From Pseudonocardia sp. (GTDB lineage Bacteria; Actinomycetota; Actinomycetes; Mycobacteriales; Pseudonocardiaceae): DNA of 34,835 nt. Where the stretch lies: NCBI GenBank assembly GCA_016794615.1, contig JAEUJO010000050.1:1-34835 (forward strand). The letters run 5' to 3'. Positions 15,467 to 27,300 of this stretch are shown one piece after another (positions within the stretch are counted from its first letter, which is position 1; every line of letters starts with the position of its first letter). The position numbers and the translations under genes are program-made. Under the pieces are notes generated by a model. The model had not been told where the DNA came from and searched no databases. It saw nothing but the letters and a program-made list of their open reading frames with translations.

Positions 15467-16708
15467 TCAGGTATCGAGCAGCCACACCTCGACGGGCGAT
15501 CCGGCCGCCAGCTCGGTGACCCCCTCGGGAACGACGAAGAAGCAGTCGGCCCGGGCCAGCGCGGCGAGCAGGTGCGACGGGGGCCCGCCGACCTCCCGGA
15601 CGGTACCGGCGACCGCGTCCAGCACACCCCGGCGGAACTGGCGGCGCCCCGGCGTCGACGTCAAGGATGCCGCGAGCGCCGCCGAGACCCGCGGCCGCTC
15701 AGGATGCGGATGCCCGAGGGCCGTCCGCAGCACCGGACGCACGAACACCTCGAACGACACGTGCGAGCTGACCGGGTTCCCGGGCAGCGCGACGACACCG
15801 ACGCCGTCCACCCGCCCGACGCCCTGGGGCCCGCCCGGCTGCATCGCGACCTTGACGAACTCGACACCGCGGCCGGTGAGGCCCTCCTTGACCACCTCGT
15901 AGGCGCCCGCGCTGATCCCGCCCGAGGTGAGGACGAGGTCGACGGCGCGGTCCGCGAGGTGTTCGTCGAGCACCCGGCGCAGATGCGCGACGTCGTCGGG
16001 CACGAACCGCAGCAGCGCAGCGACGCCCCCGGCGTCCGCCACCGCGGCGGCCAGCATGGGACCGTTCGATTCGTAGATCTGGCCCGGCCGCAGAGGGGTT
16101 CCCGGGGCGACGAGCTCGGAACCGGTGGACAGCACCAGCACGGTCGGGCGGCGGCGCACGGAGAGGGTGGCGGTGCCGACGGCCGCGGCAACGCCGATCT
16201 GGGCCGCGCCCAGCACGGTGCCCGCGGGCAGGACGATCGCGCCCGCGGCGACGTCCTCGGCCGCCCGGCGGACCGAGGTGCCCGCCGCCGGGGCCCGGAA
16301 CACGCGCACCCGCTCGGTGCCGCCGTCGGTGTGCTCGACCTGCACGACCGCGTCGGCGCCCGCAGGCAGCGGGGCGCCGGTCATGATCCTGTGCGCGGTG
16401 CCGGGTTCGAGACGGGGGACGTCCGTGCAGCCGGCCGGGATGTCGGCGGCGACGGGCAGGGTGATCGGCCCGTCGCCCGTCGCGGTGGCGACGTCCGCGG
16501 CACGCACGGCGTAGCCGTCCATCGCGGAGTTGTCGAACGGCGGCAGCGCGACGCCGGCGACCACCGGCTCGGCCAGCACCCGGCCCTGCGCCCGGTCGAT
16601 CGGGACGTCCTCGGCCGGGAGGGGGCCGAGCAGGTCCGCCACCGCCGCGCGGTGCTCCTCGACGGACCGGGTGGCGCGCGCGGTGGGCGCGAACGGCGGG
16701 GTCGGCAC
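15467..16708 (-). CDS. moeA: Molybdopterin molybdenumtransferase
   Basis: A 413-aa enzyme that inserts molybdate into adenylylated molybdopterin. Family motifs are FDNSAMDGYAVR (58-69), PAGADAVVQVEHT, LSTGSELVAPG, LTSGGISAGAYEVV and LPGNPVSSHVSFE. The GTG at 16708 is chosen because AGGA lies 7 nt upstream; a GTG two codons earlier is nearly as good. A further in-frame extension to 16870 would run across the cspA leader and is unlikely. Gene order psd-moeA before groEL matches Rv0437c-Rv0438c-Rv0440. Together with moaC and the MocA-like gene it shows molybdenum cofactor genes at both ends of this stretch. Confidence 0.93.
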   Translation of the reverse strand: MPTPPFAPTARATRSVEEHRAAVADLLGPLPAEDVPIDRAQGRVLAEPVVAGVALPPFDNSAMDGYAVRAADVATATGDGPITLPVAADIPAGCTDVPRLEPGTAHRIMTGAPLPAGADAVVQVEHTDGGTERVRVFRAPAAGTSVRRAAEDVAAGAIVLPAGTVLGAAQIGVAAAVGTATLSVRRRPTVLVLSTGSELVAPGTPLRPGQIYESNGPMLAAAVADAGGVAALLRFVPDDVAHLRRVLDEHLADRAVDLVLTSGGISAGAYEVVKEGLTGRGVEFVKVAMQPGGPQGVGRVDGVGVVALPGNPVSSHVSFEVFVRPVLRTALGHPHPERPRVSAALAASLTSTPGRRQFRRGVLDAVAGTVREVGGPPSHLLAALARADCFFVVPEGVTELAAGSPVEVWLLDT

Positions 16709-16738
16709 ACCCACATCCTGTCGCACGCCTGCGGAGCG

Positions 16739-16792
16739 GGGTCGGGAAGCACCCGGTCCGCGACCACGCGCCCGGAGCGTGATTCCCGACCC
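16739..16792. repeat. 10-bp inverted repeat between moeA and cspA
   Basis: GGGTCGGGAA (16739-16748) and TTCCCGACCC (16783-16792) are perfect complements 34 bp apart. They lie in the divergent spacer just before a TAGCGT box, so they may be regulatory. No T-run is present. Confidence 0.4.
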
Positions 16793-16799
16793 TCTCGGG

Positions 16800-16805
16800 T
16801 AGCGT
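16800..16805 (+). promoter_or_regulatory. Candidate -10 box TAGCGT of cspA
   Basis: TAGCGT fits the TANNNT pattern and would give a cspA leader of about 75 nt, a plausible length for a cold-shock gene. The -35 region is poor, so this is tentative. Confidence 0.3.
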
Positions 16806-16887
16806 CGGAGGGGTCCAACTGCAACAAAAGATCCGGCGCGGGGCAGCTGCGTCGTGGCCGGATCGGTCATCGCAACATGGAGGTGCC

Positions 16888-17091
16888 GTGGCTCAGGGCA
16901 CGGTCAAGTGGTTCAACTCGGAGAAGGGGTTCGGCTTCATCGCCACCGACGGTGGACCGGACGTCTTCGTCCACTACAGCGCGATCCAGATGGACGGTTT
17001 CCGGACTCTGGAGGAGGGTGACCGCGTGGAGTTCGAGACCACGGCGGGACGCGACGGCCGCAGCCAGGCCGACGCCGTCCGCCGGATCTGA
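16888..17091 (+). CDS. cspA: Cold-shock-domain RNA chaperone
   Basis: A 67-aa single cold-shock domain protein. RNP1 reads KGFGFI and RNP2 reads VFVHYS; the start [14 protein letters not shown] is the family hallmark. It melts secondary structure in RNA. The GTG start has GGAGG at 16879-16883. It stands in the place where M. tuberculosis has Rv0439c, between moeA and groEL. It is followed by three tandem hairpin repeats and a terminator. Confidence 0.95.
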   Translation: MAQGTVKWFNSEKGFGFIATDGGPDVFVHYSAIQMDGFRTLEEGDRVEFETTAGRDGRSQADAVRRI

Positions 17092-17201
17092 AAGGGTCTT
17101 GAGGTACCCCGCCCGCGCACTCCGGGAGTACTTCACGTCCTCTTTCGAAGCCTCCGCAGAGCACGAGTTCAAGGTCGCCCCGGCCCTCGCCACGGCGCCT
17201 G

Positions 17202-19248
<2,047 letters not shown>

Positions 19249-19254
19249 GTCCGT

Positions 19255-19285
19255 AGCACTACCCGCACGTCAGCACTACCCGCAC
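19255..19285. repeat. 14-bp direct repeat after groEL
   Basis: AGCACTACCCGCAC occurs at 19255-19268 and 19272-19285, just before the groEL terminator. It is probably a local duplication. Confidence 0.5.
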
Positions 19286-19294
19286 GGCGGAGGA

Positions 19295-19325
19295 GGGGGC
19301 GGCACCCGGTTCGGGTGCCGCCCCC
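19295..19325 (+). terminator. groEL terminator
   Basis: GGGGGCGGCACCCG (19295-19308) pairs perfectly with its complement (19312-19325) around a GTT loop, a 14-bp stem, starting 47 bp after the groEL stop. It may also stop the convergent propeller transcript. A short CTTCG follows in place of a T-run. Confidence 0.85.
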
Positions 19326-19339
19326 TTCGACGTCACCCG

Positions 19340-20971
19340 CTACTCACCGGCGAGGTTCAGCACCGTCAGCGTGCCGTCGTGCAGGTTGGTCACGTAGGCC
19401 GCCCGGCCGTCCGGCAGCACCGCGACCGAGGTCGGGGCGTCGCCGGTGGGGACGGTCGCGGTGACGGTCATGGTCGCGGCGTCGATCACCGAGACCGTGT
19501 CCGCGTTGACGTCGGCCACGTAGGCGAACCTCCCGTCCGGGGCCCAGGTGACGTCCTGCGGCCCGTCGCCCACCGGGATCGTCGCCACCACCCGCTCGGC
19601 GTCGGTGTCGATCATCGTCACCGAGTCGGAGTCGTAGTCCGCGTCCGCGACGAGCGGCCGGGTCGGGTGCACCGCGACGCTGTGCGGGCTCCGCCCCACG
19701 CGCACCTCCGCCACCACCGTGTCGGTCGCGGTGTCGATGACCGCGACCAGGTTCGACTCGTGGTCGGCCGTGTAGGCCCGCCTGCCGTCCGGCGAGAACT
19801 CGACCCGGTGCGGGTGCGCGGGCACCCTGATCTCGGCGGTCACGGCGTTCGTCGCTGTGTCGACGACCGAGATGCTGCCGGAGTCGTGGTTGGGCACGTA
19901 GAGCCGTCTGCCGTCCGGTGTGACCGCGGCCAGGAACGGCCTGCTGCGCATCGGGACGGTCGCCACCACCGCATTGGTGGTGGAGTCCAGCACGGCGATC
20001 GCGGCGACCGTCCGTGCCTCGTCCCAGACGCTGATGTAGACCATGCGCCCGCCCGGCGAGAACGCCAGGTACTGCGGCGGGCCCAGGGACACCGGGATGG
20101 TGGCGGTCACCCGGTTCACGGCAGTGTCCACCACGGTGACCGTCCCGGCCGCGCGATTGGCGACGTAGGCGTGGTGGCCGCGAGGGGCGATGACGACGAA
20201 GCCCGGGGTCGGGCCGACGGGGACCGGAGTGCCGACCGTGGGGACCGGCACGCTCGCCACCACCGGCCCGGGCCCCCGCGCTGCCACGGTCTCGGAGGTC
20301 GACGCCGGGGCGAGGGTCGGTGCCCCGGTGGCAAGCGTCTGCACGGGGCCCGTCGCCCGGTCGGGTATCGGCACGCGCGACAGGGTGGTCAGCACCGCCG
20401 GACCGGGCAGGGGATGCGGTGTGGCCCAGGCCAGATAGCCGAGGTAGCCCGGCGGTGCGAGCACGACGACGACCGCCGCACCGACCAGCCCGACCTTTCC
20501 GCCCACCATGAGGCGCTCCTGGCTGCGGGAGCGTCGGTAGTGGATGCGGGGAGCGCCGGCCCGGCTGCTGCGCTGCCAGATCCACAGCCGGATCCCGGCA
20601 CCGAGCAGCGCTCCGACGATCCCGCAGATGATGTCGTTCATGGTGTCGGCGTTGTCGACCTGCCAGCTCAGCCCGAAGGCCGCGTCCCCGCCGAACTCGA
20701 GCACTTCCCAGACCATCTCGGTGCTCACGCCCAGGAGCGCCATCGTGCAGAGGTACTGGGTCGCGCTGTGCGCCACACGGTGGTAGAGCGCGTCGTAGAG
20801 CAGGGAGGTCGCCGCGGCCGGCAACAGCACGTGCGCGGTGCCGTCCAACGGGGACTGCGCGGCGAACAGGCCCAGCGGGATCTGCCCGAAGAAGATCGTC
20901 AGGGTGAACGTCAGCACGTAGAGATGAAGCGACGGGCGCAGCAGTCTGCGCCCGTCTCGCCGGTCGTTCAT
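19340..20971 (-). CDS. Membrane protein with YjdF-like helices fused to a YVTN beta-propeller
   Basis: A 543-aa two-part protein. Residues ~15-150 have four hydrophobic helices (YVLTFTLTIFFGQIPLGLF first) and the segment VWEVLEFGGD...DTMNDIICGIVGALLGAG, which resembles DUF2238/YjdF. A fifth helix (VGLVGAAVVVVLAPPGYLGYLA) and a Pro/Val-rich linker lead to a propeller of about seven YVTN blades (for example AYVANRAAGTVTVVDTA, RAYTADHESNLVAVIDTATD), which would lie outside the membrane. The ATG start MNDRRDGRR is chosen; a GTG 27 codons earlier is possible and neither has a good ribosome site. Function unknown; surface binding or signalling is a guess from the fold. Confidence 0.75.
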   Translation of the reverse strand: MNDRRDGRRLLRPSLHLYVLTFTLTIFFGQIPLGLFAAQSPLDGTAHVLLPAAATSLLYDALYHRVAHSATQYLCTMALLGVSTEMVWEVLEFGGDAAFGLSWQVDNADTMNDIICGIVGALLGAGIRLWIWQRSSRAGAPRIHYRRSRSQERLMVGGKVGLVGAAVVVVLAPPGYLGYLAWATPHPLPGPAVLTTLSRVPIPDRATGPVQTLATGAPTLAPASTSETVAARGPGPVVASVPVPTVGTPVPVGPTPGFVVIAPRGHHAYVANRAAGTVTVVDTAVNRVTATIPVSLGPPQYLAFSPGGRMVYISVWDEARTVAAIAVLDSTTNAVVATVPMRSRPFLAAVTPDGRRLYVPNHDSGSISVVDTATNAVTAEIRVPAHPHRVEFSPDGRRAYTADHESNLVAVIDTATDTVVAEVRVGRSPHSVAVHPTRPLVADADYDSDSVTMIDTDAERVVATIPVGDGPQDVTWAPDGRFAYVADVNADTVSVIDAATMTVTATVPTGDAPTSVAVLPDGRAAYVTNLHDGTLTVLNLAGE

Positions 20972-21167
20972 CAGCCGGCAGGTCGGGGGCGCCGCGGGGC
21001 GGCCGCGGCCGGCCGTTCGGGTATCGGCACGTCTTCCGTCATGGTGACCCACTTCGTCTCGACGGTGCCGGGAATGTCGACCCGGTGGCGCTACCTCGCG
21101 GTCACTACTGTGTGTGCACGAGCATGCGCGGAGCAGTCACGCCTCACCACCGAGCGAGCCCTACCGC

Positions 21168-21190
21168 CGGCGGGGAGCGGTCCCCCGCCG
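21168..21190. other. GC hairpin downstream of the PspC gene
   Basis: CGGCGGGG (21168-21175) pairs with CCCCGCCG (21183-21190) around a 7-nt loop, 44 bp after the PspC stop on the minus strand. It lacks a T-run. It lies in the 262-bp spacer that must also hold the promoter of the propeller gene. Confidence 0.35.
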
Positions 21191-21233
21191 CGGTGGGGGG
21201 AGAGCCCTACCACCTGCCGGGTGACGTCGCGGG

Positions 21234-21536
21234 TCAGACCGCGGGCCGCTCGTCCTCGGGGGCGAGCGCCCAGGCCGCCGCGTACACGATCGCCGCAGCG
21301 CCGCCGGTGATCACGGTGAGCGCGACGACCAGGACGCGCAGGAGCGCGGCGTCGGCGCCGAGGCTCGCTGCGAGGCCGCCGCAGACGCCCCCGAGCATCC
21401 GGTCGGTGCGGCTGCGCCGCAGCGTGAAGTGTGTGGTCGGGGTGGCGGTGCCCGTACCGGTGGGGGCGGTGCCGGCGGGGATGTCGGTGTGCTGTTCCAT
21501 GCCGTCGAGCCTGCCGCCGCGCAGCCGCGGCGGCAT
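21234..21536 (-). CDS. PspC-domain small membrane protein
   Basis: A 100-aa protein with a PspC domain: FTLRRSRTDRMLGGVCGGLAASLGADAALLR, here best marked by MLGGVCGGLA and the following hydrophobic helix VLVVALTVITGGAAAIVYAAAWAL. The short Pro/Thr-rich N-terminus precedes the domain. The start is set by the sequence: GGGGAGG lies 7 nt upstream of the ATG at 21536, while the later ATG (MEQHTD) has no ribosome site. PspC proteins sense or buffer envelope stress; the adjacent sensor proteins of that pathway are absent. Confidence 0.85.
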   Translation of the reverse strand: MPPRLRGGRLDGMEQHTDIPAGTAPTGTGTATPTTHFTLRRSRTDRMLGGVCGGLAASLGADAALLRVLVVALTVITGGAAAIVYAAAWALAPEDERPAV

Positions 21537-21848
21537 CGGGAACCTCCCCCGACCCGACCCCGACCCACCCCTGACCCGCCTCAGGGCCCCACGGCAGGTC
21601 GCGGGCAAGCCGCGACCCCGATCCTGTGAAAGCTCAGGCGCCGCGGACGGCGACGGCTGCTGCGCGGGCCGCGACCGTCGCGAGCAGCGGCGCCGAGGCA
21701 TGCCCGCCGCACCTCGCGGTGGTCCGATCCCGTCTCCCCGCACCGGTCGGACCGCGGACCGGAGCCGGCACGACGGAGCGGCCGGCGAACAGGTGCGCGC
21801 ACACCCATCGATCGGGCAACGAGGTGCTGAGCAGGAACGAAGCGCAGT
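21537..21848. other. Spacer with a GC hairpin
   Basis: A 312-bp gap with no supported gene. GGTCGCGG (21597-21604) pairs perfectly with CCGCGACC (21610-21617) around GCAAG. There is no T-run; it could end the transcript of the 64-aa protein gene. Confidence 0.4.
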
Positions 21849-22043
21849 TCAGGAACGCGGGCGCTGGTCGGGCACCGGGTCCTCCGCGGGCACCGGGGCC
21901 GGGGGGAACACCTCGACGGGGTCGCCGTCGGGCACCTGCCAGTCGCGCCGACGGACGGCCCGCCCGAGGAACACGCCGACGAGCGCCGCGACAGCGACCC
22001 ACGCTGCCAGTGCGACGACGATCCAGGCGATCCAGCCCCACAC
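21849..22043 (-). CDS. 64-aa single-pass membrane protein
   Basis: A small protein with one N-terminal helix (WGWIAWIVVALAAWVAVAAL plus VGVFLG), a basic stop (RAVRRRDW) and an acidic, proline-rich cytoplasmic tail (DPVEVFPPAPVPAEDPVPDQ). The GTG start is well supported: AGAGGAG lies 7 nt upstream. It is 98 bp downstream of xpb on the same strand. I do not recognise a family. The coding call rests on the ribosome site, the charge pattern around the helix and the stop position. Confidence 0.7.
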   Translation of the reverse strand: MWGWIAWIVVALAAWVAVAALVGVFLGRAVRRRDWQVPDGDPVEVFPPAPVPAEDPVPDQRPRS

Positions 22044-22141
22044 GTCGGTACTCCTCTGTCGGGACTCCGGTCTGTCGGACTCCGGCCCATGATCCGATAT
22101 GGGCTCCGCGCGCATGCCCCGAATACCCGGCGAAGCGCCAT

Positions 22142-23803
22142 TTACTCCACATCGGGTATGGCCGGGCCCAGCAGGTCGTCGGCATCGACGATGCGATAAG
22201 CATATCCCTGCTCGGCGAGAAAGCGTTGCCGGTGTGCCGCGTACTCGGTGTCCACGGTGTCTCGCGAGACCACCGAGTAGAACCACGCCTGACGCCCGTC
22301 GACCTTTGGCCGCAGGAGGCGGCCCAGGCGTTGCGCCTCCTCCTGGCGGGAGCCGAACGTCCCCGACACCTGGACGGCGACGCTCGCCTCGGGGAGGTCG
22401 ATCGAGAAGTTGGCGACCTTGCTGACGACCAGGCGCGGCACCTCGCCGCGGCGGAACGCGTCGAACAGCACCTCGCGCTCGCGGTTGCGCGTCGAGCCCT
22501 GCACGACGGGGCAGTCGAGCGCCTCGCCCAGCTCGTCGAGCTGCTCGAGGTAGGCGCCGATGACCAGCGCGGGTTCGCCCGGATGCCGGTCCAGCACGGC
22601 TTTGACCACGTTCAGCTTGGTACGGGCCGTCGACGCGACGCGGTAGCGCTCCTCGGTGTCCGCGACGGCGTAGCCCATCCGCTCGGCCTCGGTCAGCGTC
22701 ACCCGGACCTCGATGCACTCCGCCGGAGCGATCCAGCCCTGCTGCTCGATGTCGCGCCACGGGGCGTCGTAGCGCTTGGGGCCGATCAGCGAGAACACGT
22801 CACCCTCCCGGCCGTCCTCCCGCAACAGGGTCGCGGTCAGGCCGAGGCGGCGGCGGGACTGCAGGTCCGCGGTCATCCGGAACACCGGGGCGGGCAGCAG
22901 GTGCACCTCGTCATAGACGATCAATCCCCAGTCGCGCGAGTCGAACAGGTCGAGATGGCGGTACGCGCCCTTCGACTTCCGCGTCATTACCTGATAGGTC
23001 GCTATCGTAACCGGCCTGATCTCCTTGCGTTCGCCGGAGTACTCCCCGATCTCCTCCTCGGTGAGTGTCGTCCGCGCGATCAGTTCCCGTTTCCACTGCC
23101 TTCCCGCGACCGTGTTCGTCACGAGGATCAGCGTCGTCGCCTTGGCCTTCGCCATGGCTGCGGCGCCGACGAGCGTCTTGCCCGCACCGCAGGGCAGCAC
23201 GACCACGCCCGACCCGCCGTGGAAGAACCCGTCGACGGCGTGGCGCTGGTAGTCGCGCAGCGACCAGCCGTCCTCACGCAGATCGATGGGGTGCGCCTCG
23301 CCGTCGACGTAGCCCGCGAGGTCCTCCGCGGGCCAACCGATCTTGAGCAGGGCCTGCTTGAGGTGGCCGCGCTCGGACGGGTGGACGACGACGGTGTCGC
23401 CGTCGATCCGGGCACCGAGCAGCGGGGCGATCCGCTTCTGCCGCAGCACCTCCTCGAGCACCGCGCGGTCCGTCGCGACGAGCACGAGGCCGTGCACCGG
23501 GGACTGGGTGAGCTGCAGCCGCCCGTAACGACCCATCGTGTCCACGATGTCGACGAGCAGCGGCTGCGGCACGGCGTAGCGGGAGAAGCGGACGAGCGCG
23601 TCGACGACCTGCTCCGCGTCGTGCCCGGCGGCCCTGGCGTTCCACAGGGCCAGCGGGGTGACGCGGTAGGTGTGGACGTGCTCCGGCGCGCGTTCGAGCT
23701 CCGCGAAGGGGGCGATCGCCGCGCGGGCCTCGGCGGCAGCCGCGTGGTCGACCTCGAGAAGCAGGGTCTTGTCGGACTGGACGATCAGTGGCCCGTCGGG
23801 CAC
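22142..23803 (-). CDS. DNA repair helicase XPB (Ercc3-type)
   Basis: A 553-aa SF2 helicase of the bacterial XPB family. After an N-terminal damage-recognition-like domain come Walker A GAGKT (about 205), DEVH (about 297), the XPB-specific RED motif in LLREDG (about 326) and motif VI QRLGRLLRP (about 490). The length is close to M. tuberculosis XPB (Rv0861c). The GTG start at 23803 has GGAAGGAAG 4 nt upstream, while the alternative extension to 23866 starts in low-complexity sequence. In mycobacteria the next gene up is Rv0862c; here that gene lies 6.3 kb away, beyond the conservon. Confidence 0.93.
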   Translation of the reverse strand: MPDGPLIVQSDKTLLLEVDHAAAAEARAAIAPFAELERAPEHVHTYRVTPLALWNARAAGHDAEQVVDALVRFSRYAVPQPLLVDIVDTMGRYGRLQLTQSPVHGLVLVATDRAVLEEVLRQKRIAPLLGARIDGDTVVVHPSERGHLKQALLKIGWPAEDLAGYVDGEAHPIDLREDGWSLRDYQRHAVDGFFHGGSGVVVLPCGAGKTLVGAAAMAKAKATTLILVTNTVAGRQWKRELIARTTLTEEEIGEYSGERKEIRPVTIATYQVMTRKSKGAYRHLDLFDSRDWGLIVYDEVHLLPAPVFRMTADLQSRRRLGLTATLLREDGREGDVFSLIGPKRYDAPWRDIEQQGWIAPAECIEVRVTLTEAERMGYAVADTEERYRVASTARTKLNVVKAVLDRHPGEPALVIGAYLEQLDELGEALDCPVVQGSTRNREREVLFDAFRRGEVPRLVVSKVANFSIDLPEASVAVQVSGTFGSRQEEAQRLGRLLRPKVDGRQAWFYSVVSRDTVDTEYAAHRQRFLAEQGYAYRIVDADDLLGPAIPDVE

Positions 23804-24309
23804 GATGCTTCCTTCCTGCGGCCTCTCCACGGGCCGGGGCGGTGTGGAGCTGCGCGTGGCTCGCACGGACGGGGTCGACCCCGTCCGGGCCGGGCGAGGA
23901 GCGACGCACCGGAAGGTGCACGCCGCGGGGACCGCTCAGTCGAACGGGCTACACTCCTGCACCGAGAACGCACGCATGCCGCGCCGATCATACCGGGCGC
24001 CCCCGGCCATCGCCCTCCCCGAGCGGGCGTGTCGGGTCCGGAGTGGTCCCGCGTCGGGTCGGCCGGCCGACCGACCCGGTCCCGATGAGAAGGTCAGACG
24101 GTTCCGCCGATGACTCCGACGCTCCCCGAGCACGCACTGTCCTCCGTGCCCGCCCTGCGTGGGCCCGCCATCGCGCCGAGGCCCGTCACCCACCGCGGGC
24201 AGAGCACACCTCGGCTCGCGGCGTTCGCAAACCGTCGGTCCGGCGTGTCACAGTGCGGCCGGACGTCATCGGCAACCGCCGAGTCGAACACGAGCCGGGG
24301 GACGTGGGC
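23804..24309. other. Divergent spacer between xpb and the conservon
   Basis: A 506-bp gap with no supported gene. It holds a 22-bp perfect palindrome (23866-23887) and a plus-strand TACACT box (23949-23954), a candidate -10 without a clear -35. If used for cvnA it would give a leader of about 350 nt. No tRNA was seen. Confidence 0.45.
23866..23887. promoter_or_regulatory. 22-bp perfect palindrome upstream of xpb and cvnA
   Basis: CGGACGGGGTC (23866-23876) is followed at once by its complement GACCCCGTCCG (23877-23887), with no spacer. It starts 63 bp upstream of the xpb start codon. A dimeric regulator site is likely from its form; the protein is unknown. Confidence 0.45.
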
Positions 24310-27300
24310 GTGACCAGCACCGAGACCGGATCCTCCTGGTCGGACCGACTGAGCCCGCGCAACTGGCCGCTGGGCTGGAAGCTCGTGGCGGTCGGGCTCG
24401 TTCCCGCGCTGCTCGCGCTGGTCCTGGGTGTGCTCCGGGTGGCGGACCAGGCACACGCGGCGTCGCAGCTGGAAACGGCGAACGAACTGCTCGAGGTCCG
24501 CACCCGTGTCGCTGCCGCCGCGGACGCCTTGCGCGTGGAACGCGACAAGGCGACGTTGCTCGTCGCCGAGCGGCGGCTCGGTGACCGCGGTCCGCTGCAG
24601 GACGCGGTCGCGCAGACCGACGGCGCGGTGGAGCAGGCACGCGCCGGGCTCGCCGGCGCGACGAACGATCTCGACCCCACCGTCCGCGCCGCACTCCAGG
24701 ATGCCGAGGGCGGCCTCGCCCAGCTGCAGGTGCTGCGCACCGACGTCGGCGGCCCTGCGCAGGCGGACTCCCGGCAGATCATCGGGCGCTACACCGGCGT
24801 CATCTCCCGCACGGACCTGCTCGCCCGCGCGCTGCTCCAGCAGGTGAGCACCCCCGGGGTCACCGGGCTCACCGACGCGCTGACGGCCGTCGGCGCGGCG
24901 TCCGAAGCGCTCACCCGCCAGCACACCGTCCTCGGTGCCGCCCTGCGCACGGGCCGGGTGACCGCCGACGACCGGGCGGCCGTCGACGCCACGGACGACG
25001 CCTTCACCACCGCGTACAGCTCCTTCCTGCTCGCAATGGGCCCGACCCAGGCGCCGGTCGACTTCATCGCCTCGCCCGAGAACACGCGGCGCGAAACCGT
25101 CAAGACCGCCATCCTGAACGTACCGGAGGCAGGCCCCATCCCGGTCACCGTCGCGCAGTGGGACGACGCCTCGCGGGCGGCCACCGCACAGGTCGACGCC
25201 GCAGGTGCGAACATCGGCGCCGAGCTCGCCGCCGCGGGCGACGCCGCCGCCCGCCGGTCGAGCAACCTCGCCGGGCTCAACTCGGTGGCGCTCATGCTCG
25301 GCCTGCTGCTCGCCGCAACGATCGTCGTGCTCGTGTCGCGGTCACTCACCCGCTCGCTGCGGGTGCTGCGCACGTCGGCGCTGGACGTCGCGCAGCGCCG
25401 GTTGCCGCAGGCAGTGGAAAACATGCGTTCGGGAGGGACACCGGACGTGCAGGTCGAGCCCGTTCCGCTGCACACCCGCGACGAGGTCGGGCAGGTCGCC
25501 CGCGCGTTCGACACCGTGCACGGGCAGGCCCTCAAGCTGGCCGCGGATCAGGCGGCGCTGCAGTCGAACGTCAGCAGCATGTTCGTCAACCTGTCGCGGC
25601 GCAGCCAGGCGCTCGTCGAGCGGCAGTTGCAGCTGATCGAGCAGCTGGAGAGCAACGAGCAGGATCCGGACCAGCTCTCCAACCTCTTCCAGCTCGACCA
25701 CCTCGCCACTCGAATGCGGCGCAACAGCGAGAACCTCCTGGTGCTCGCCGGCACGGACCTCACCAAGCGGAACGTGGCACCTGTGCCGCTGGTCGACGTG
25801 CTGCGCGCGGCGGTGTCCGAGATCGAGCAGTACCAGCGCATCGTGGTGCAGGCGCCGCCGCAGGCCACGGTCGGCGGCCGGGCCACCAGCGACGTCATCC
25901 ACCTGCTGGCCGAGCTGCTCGACAACGCCACGAACTTCTCGCCGCCCGACTCGCAGGTCGTCATGTCCAGCCTGCGCGCCCAGGACGGCTCGATCGTCGT
26001 GGAGATCGCCGACTCCGGCGTCGGGATGCTGGATCACGAGCTCACCGACGCCAACCGGCGGCTGAACACGCCGTCGGCGGTCGACGTGTCGGCCTCGCGC
26101 CGGATGGGGCTGTTCGTCGTCGGGCGCCTCGGGGCGCGGCACGGGATCACGGTCCATCTCGGCGGCGCGCCCGTGGGCGGTCCCGGCGGTGGCGTGACCG
26201 CATCGGTGACGCTGCCCGCTCACCTCGTGACGGTCAGCGGCGAGACCGAGTCGGGCCCGGCGCCGCGCTCCGCCCAGCTCGGTGATGCCCCGGCCCAGCT
26301 CGGTGTCCTGTCCTCCCCGAACGGCGTTCCGCCGCAGCGCGCGAGCGTGGCGGACCGGCCTGTGCCGCGGGTCACGCTCGCGCCCCCGGACGGCAGGCCG
26401 GCCGACCGGCCGACCGGCCTCAACGGCCTGCCCATCCGCACTCCCGGCTCGGCGCTGAACCGCGGTTACGCCCCGCAGCCGGGGCAGGTGGCGAACGGGG
26501 TCGCAGGCGAGCACGTGGCCACCGGTCCGGGGTCCGAGGCGGACGCCGCGCTGCCCGATGCAGGGCTGCTCCGGCCGGGCAGCGACAGCGAGCGGGTCGC
26601 TGCGGCAGACGGGTACCACGACGCGGACGGCGAGCCCGCCGGAGCGGAGGTCGGGGGCGGCGCCGAGGCCGACCACGCTGCCGCTCCGACCGAGGCGGTC
26701 CCGATCACCGCGGTGGCCGGGCCTGCCGGCACCGATGAGCACGTGGACGCCGACACCGCGGCCGACCGGCCGGACGACGGCGAGCGGACCGACGGAGGCG
26801 ACGCCGCGGCCGACCGCACCGCCGACCGCACCGCCGACCGCTCGGCAGGACATCTCGCGGAGCTGCAACTCGCCCGGCGCACCGGAGCGGCGGTCGACGC
26901 GCCCGCGGCGAGCGATGTCCCGGACGCACCTGTGGAGAGCGGCGTCGATGCCAGCCCGGTCCGGCCCGACCCGGACGTGGTCGAGGGCACGGACGACACG
27001 GACGACACGGGCGACACCCCCGCCGCCGCAGACCCGGCCGCGGCGCCGCTCGACGAGGCGCAGGCGCCTGCGACGGGTTCGGTCCCGCCGTCCACCGCGC
27101 ATCCGGCTGCCGGCCCCGACGGCCCGGAGGCCGGCCGGCCGGACGACCGGAGCGCCGAGCCGGTGGCCGACGACGACGTCGCGGCGCAGGCGGCGGCCGA
27201 GCCGGCTCCGGACACGGCGACGGGCAAAGCCGCACCACCACCGCCGATCGGTGACGGCGGCCGGGCCCGCGGCGCCGGTATCCGGCCCCGGCCCTCCCCC

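Noticed and set aside
16709..16870. N-terminal extension of MoeA to 16870
   Set aside because: It would cover the cspA promoter region and encodes Arg/Gly-rich sequence unlike MoeA; the GTG at 16708 fits better.
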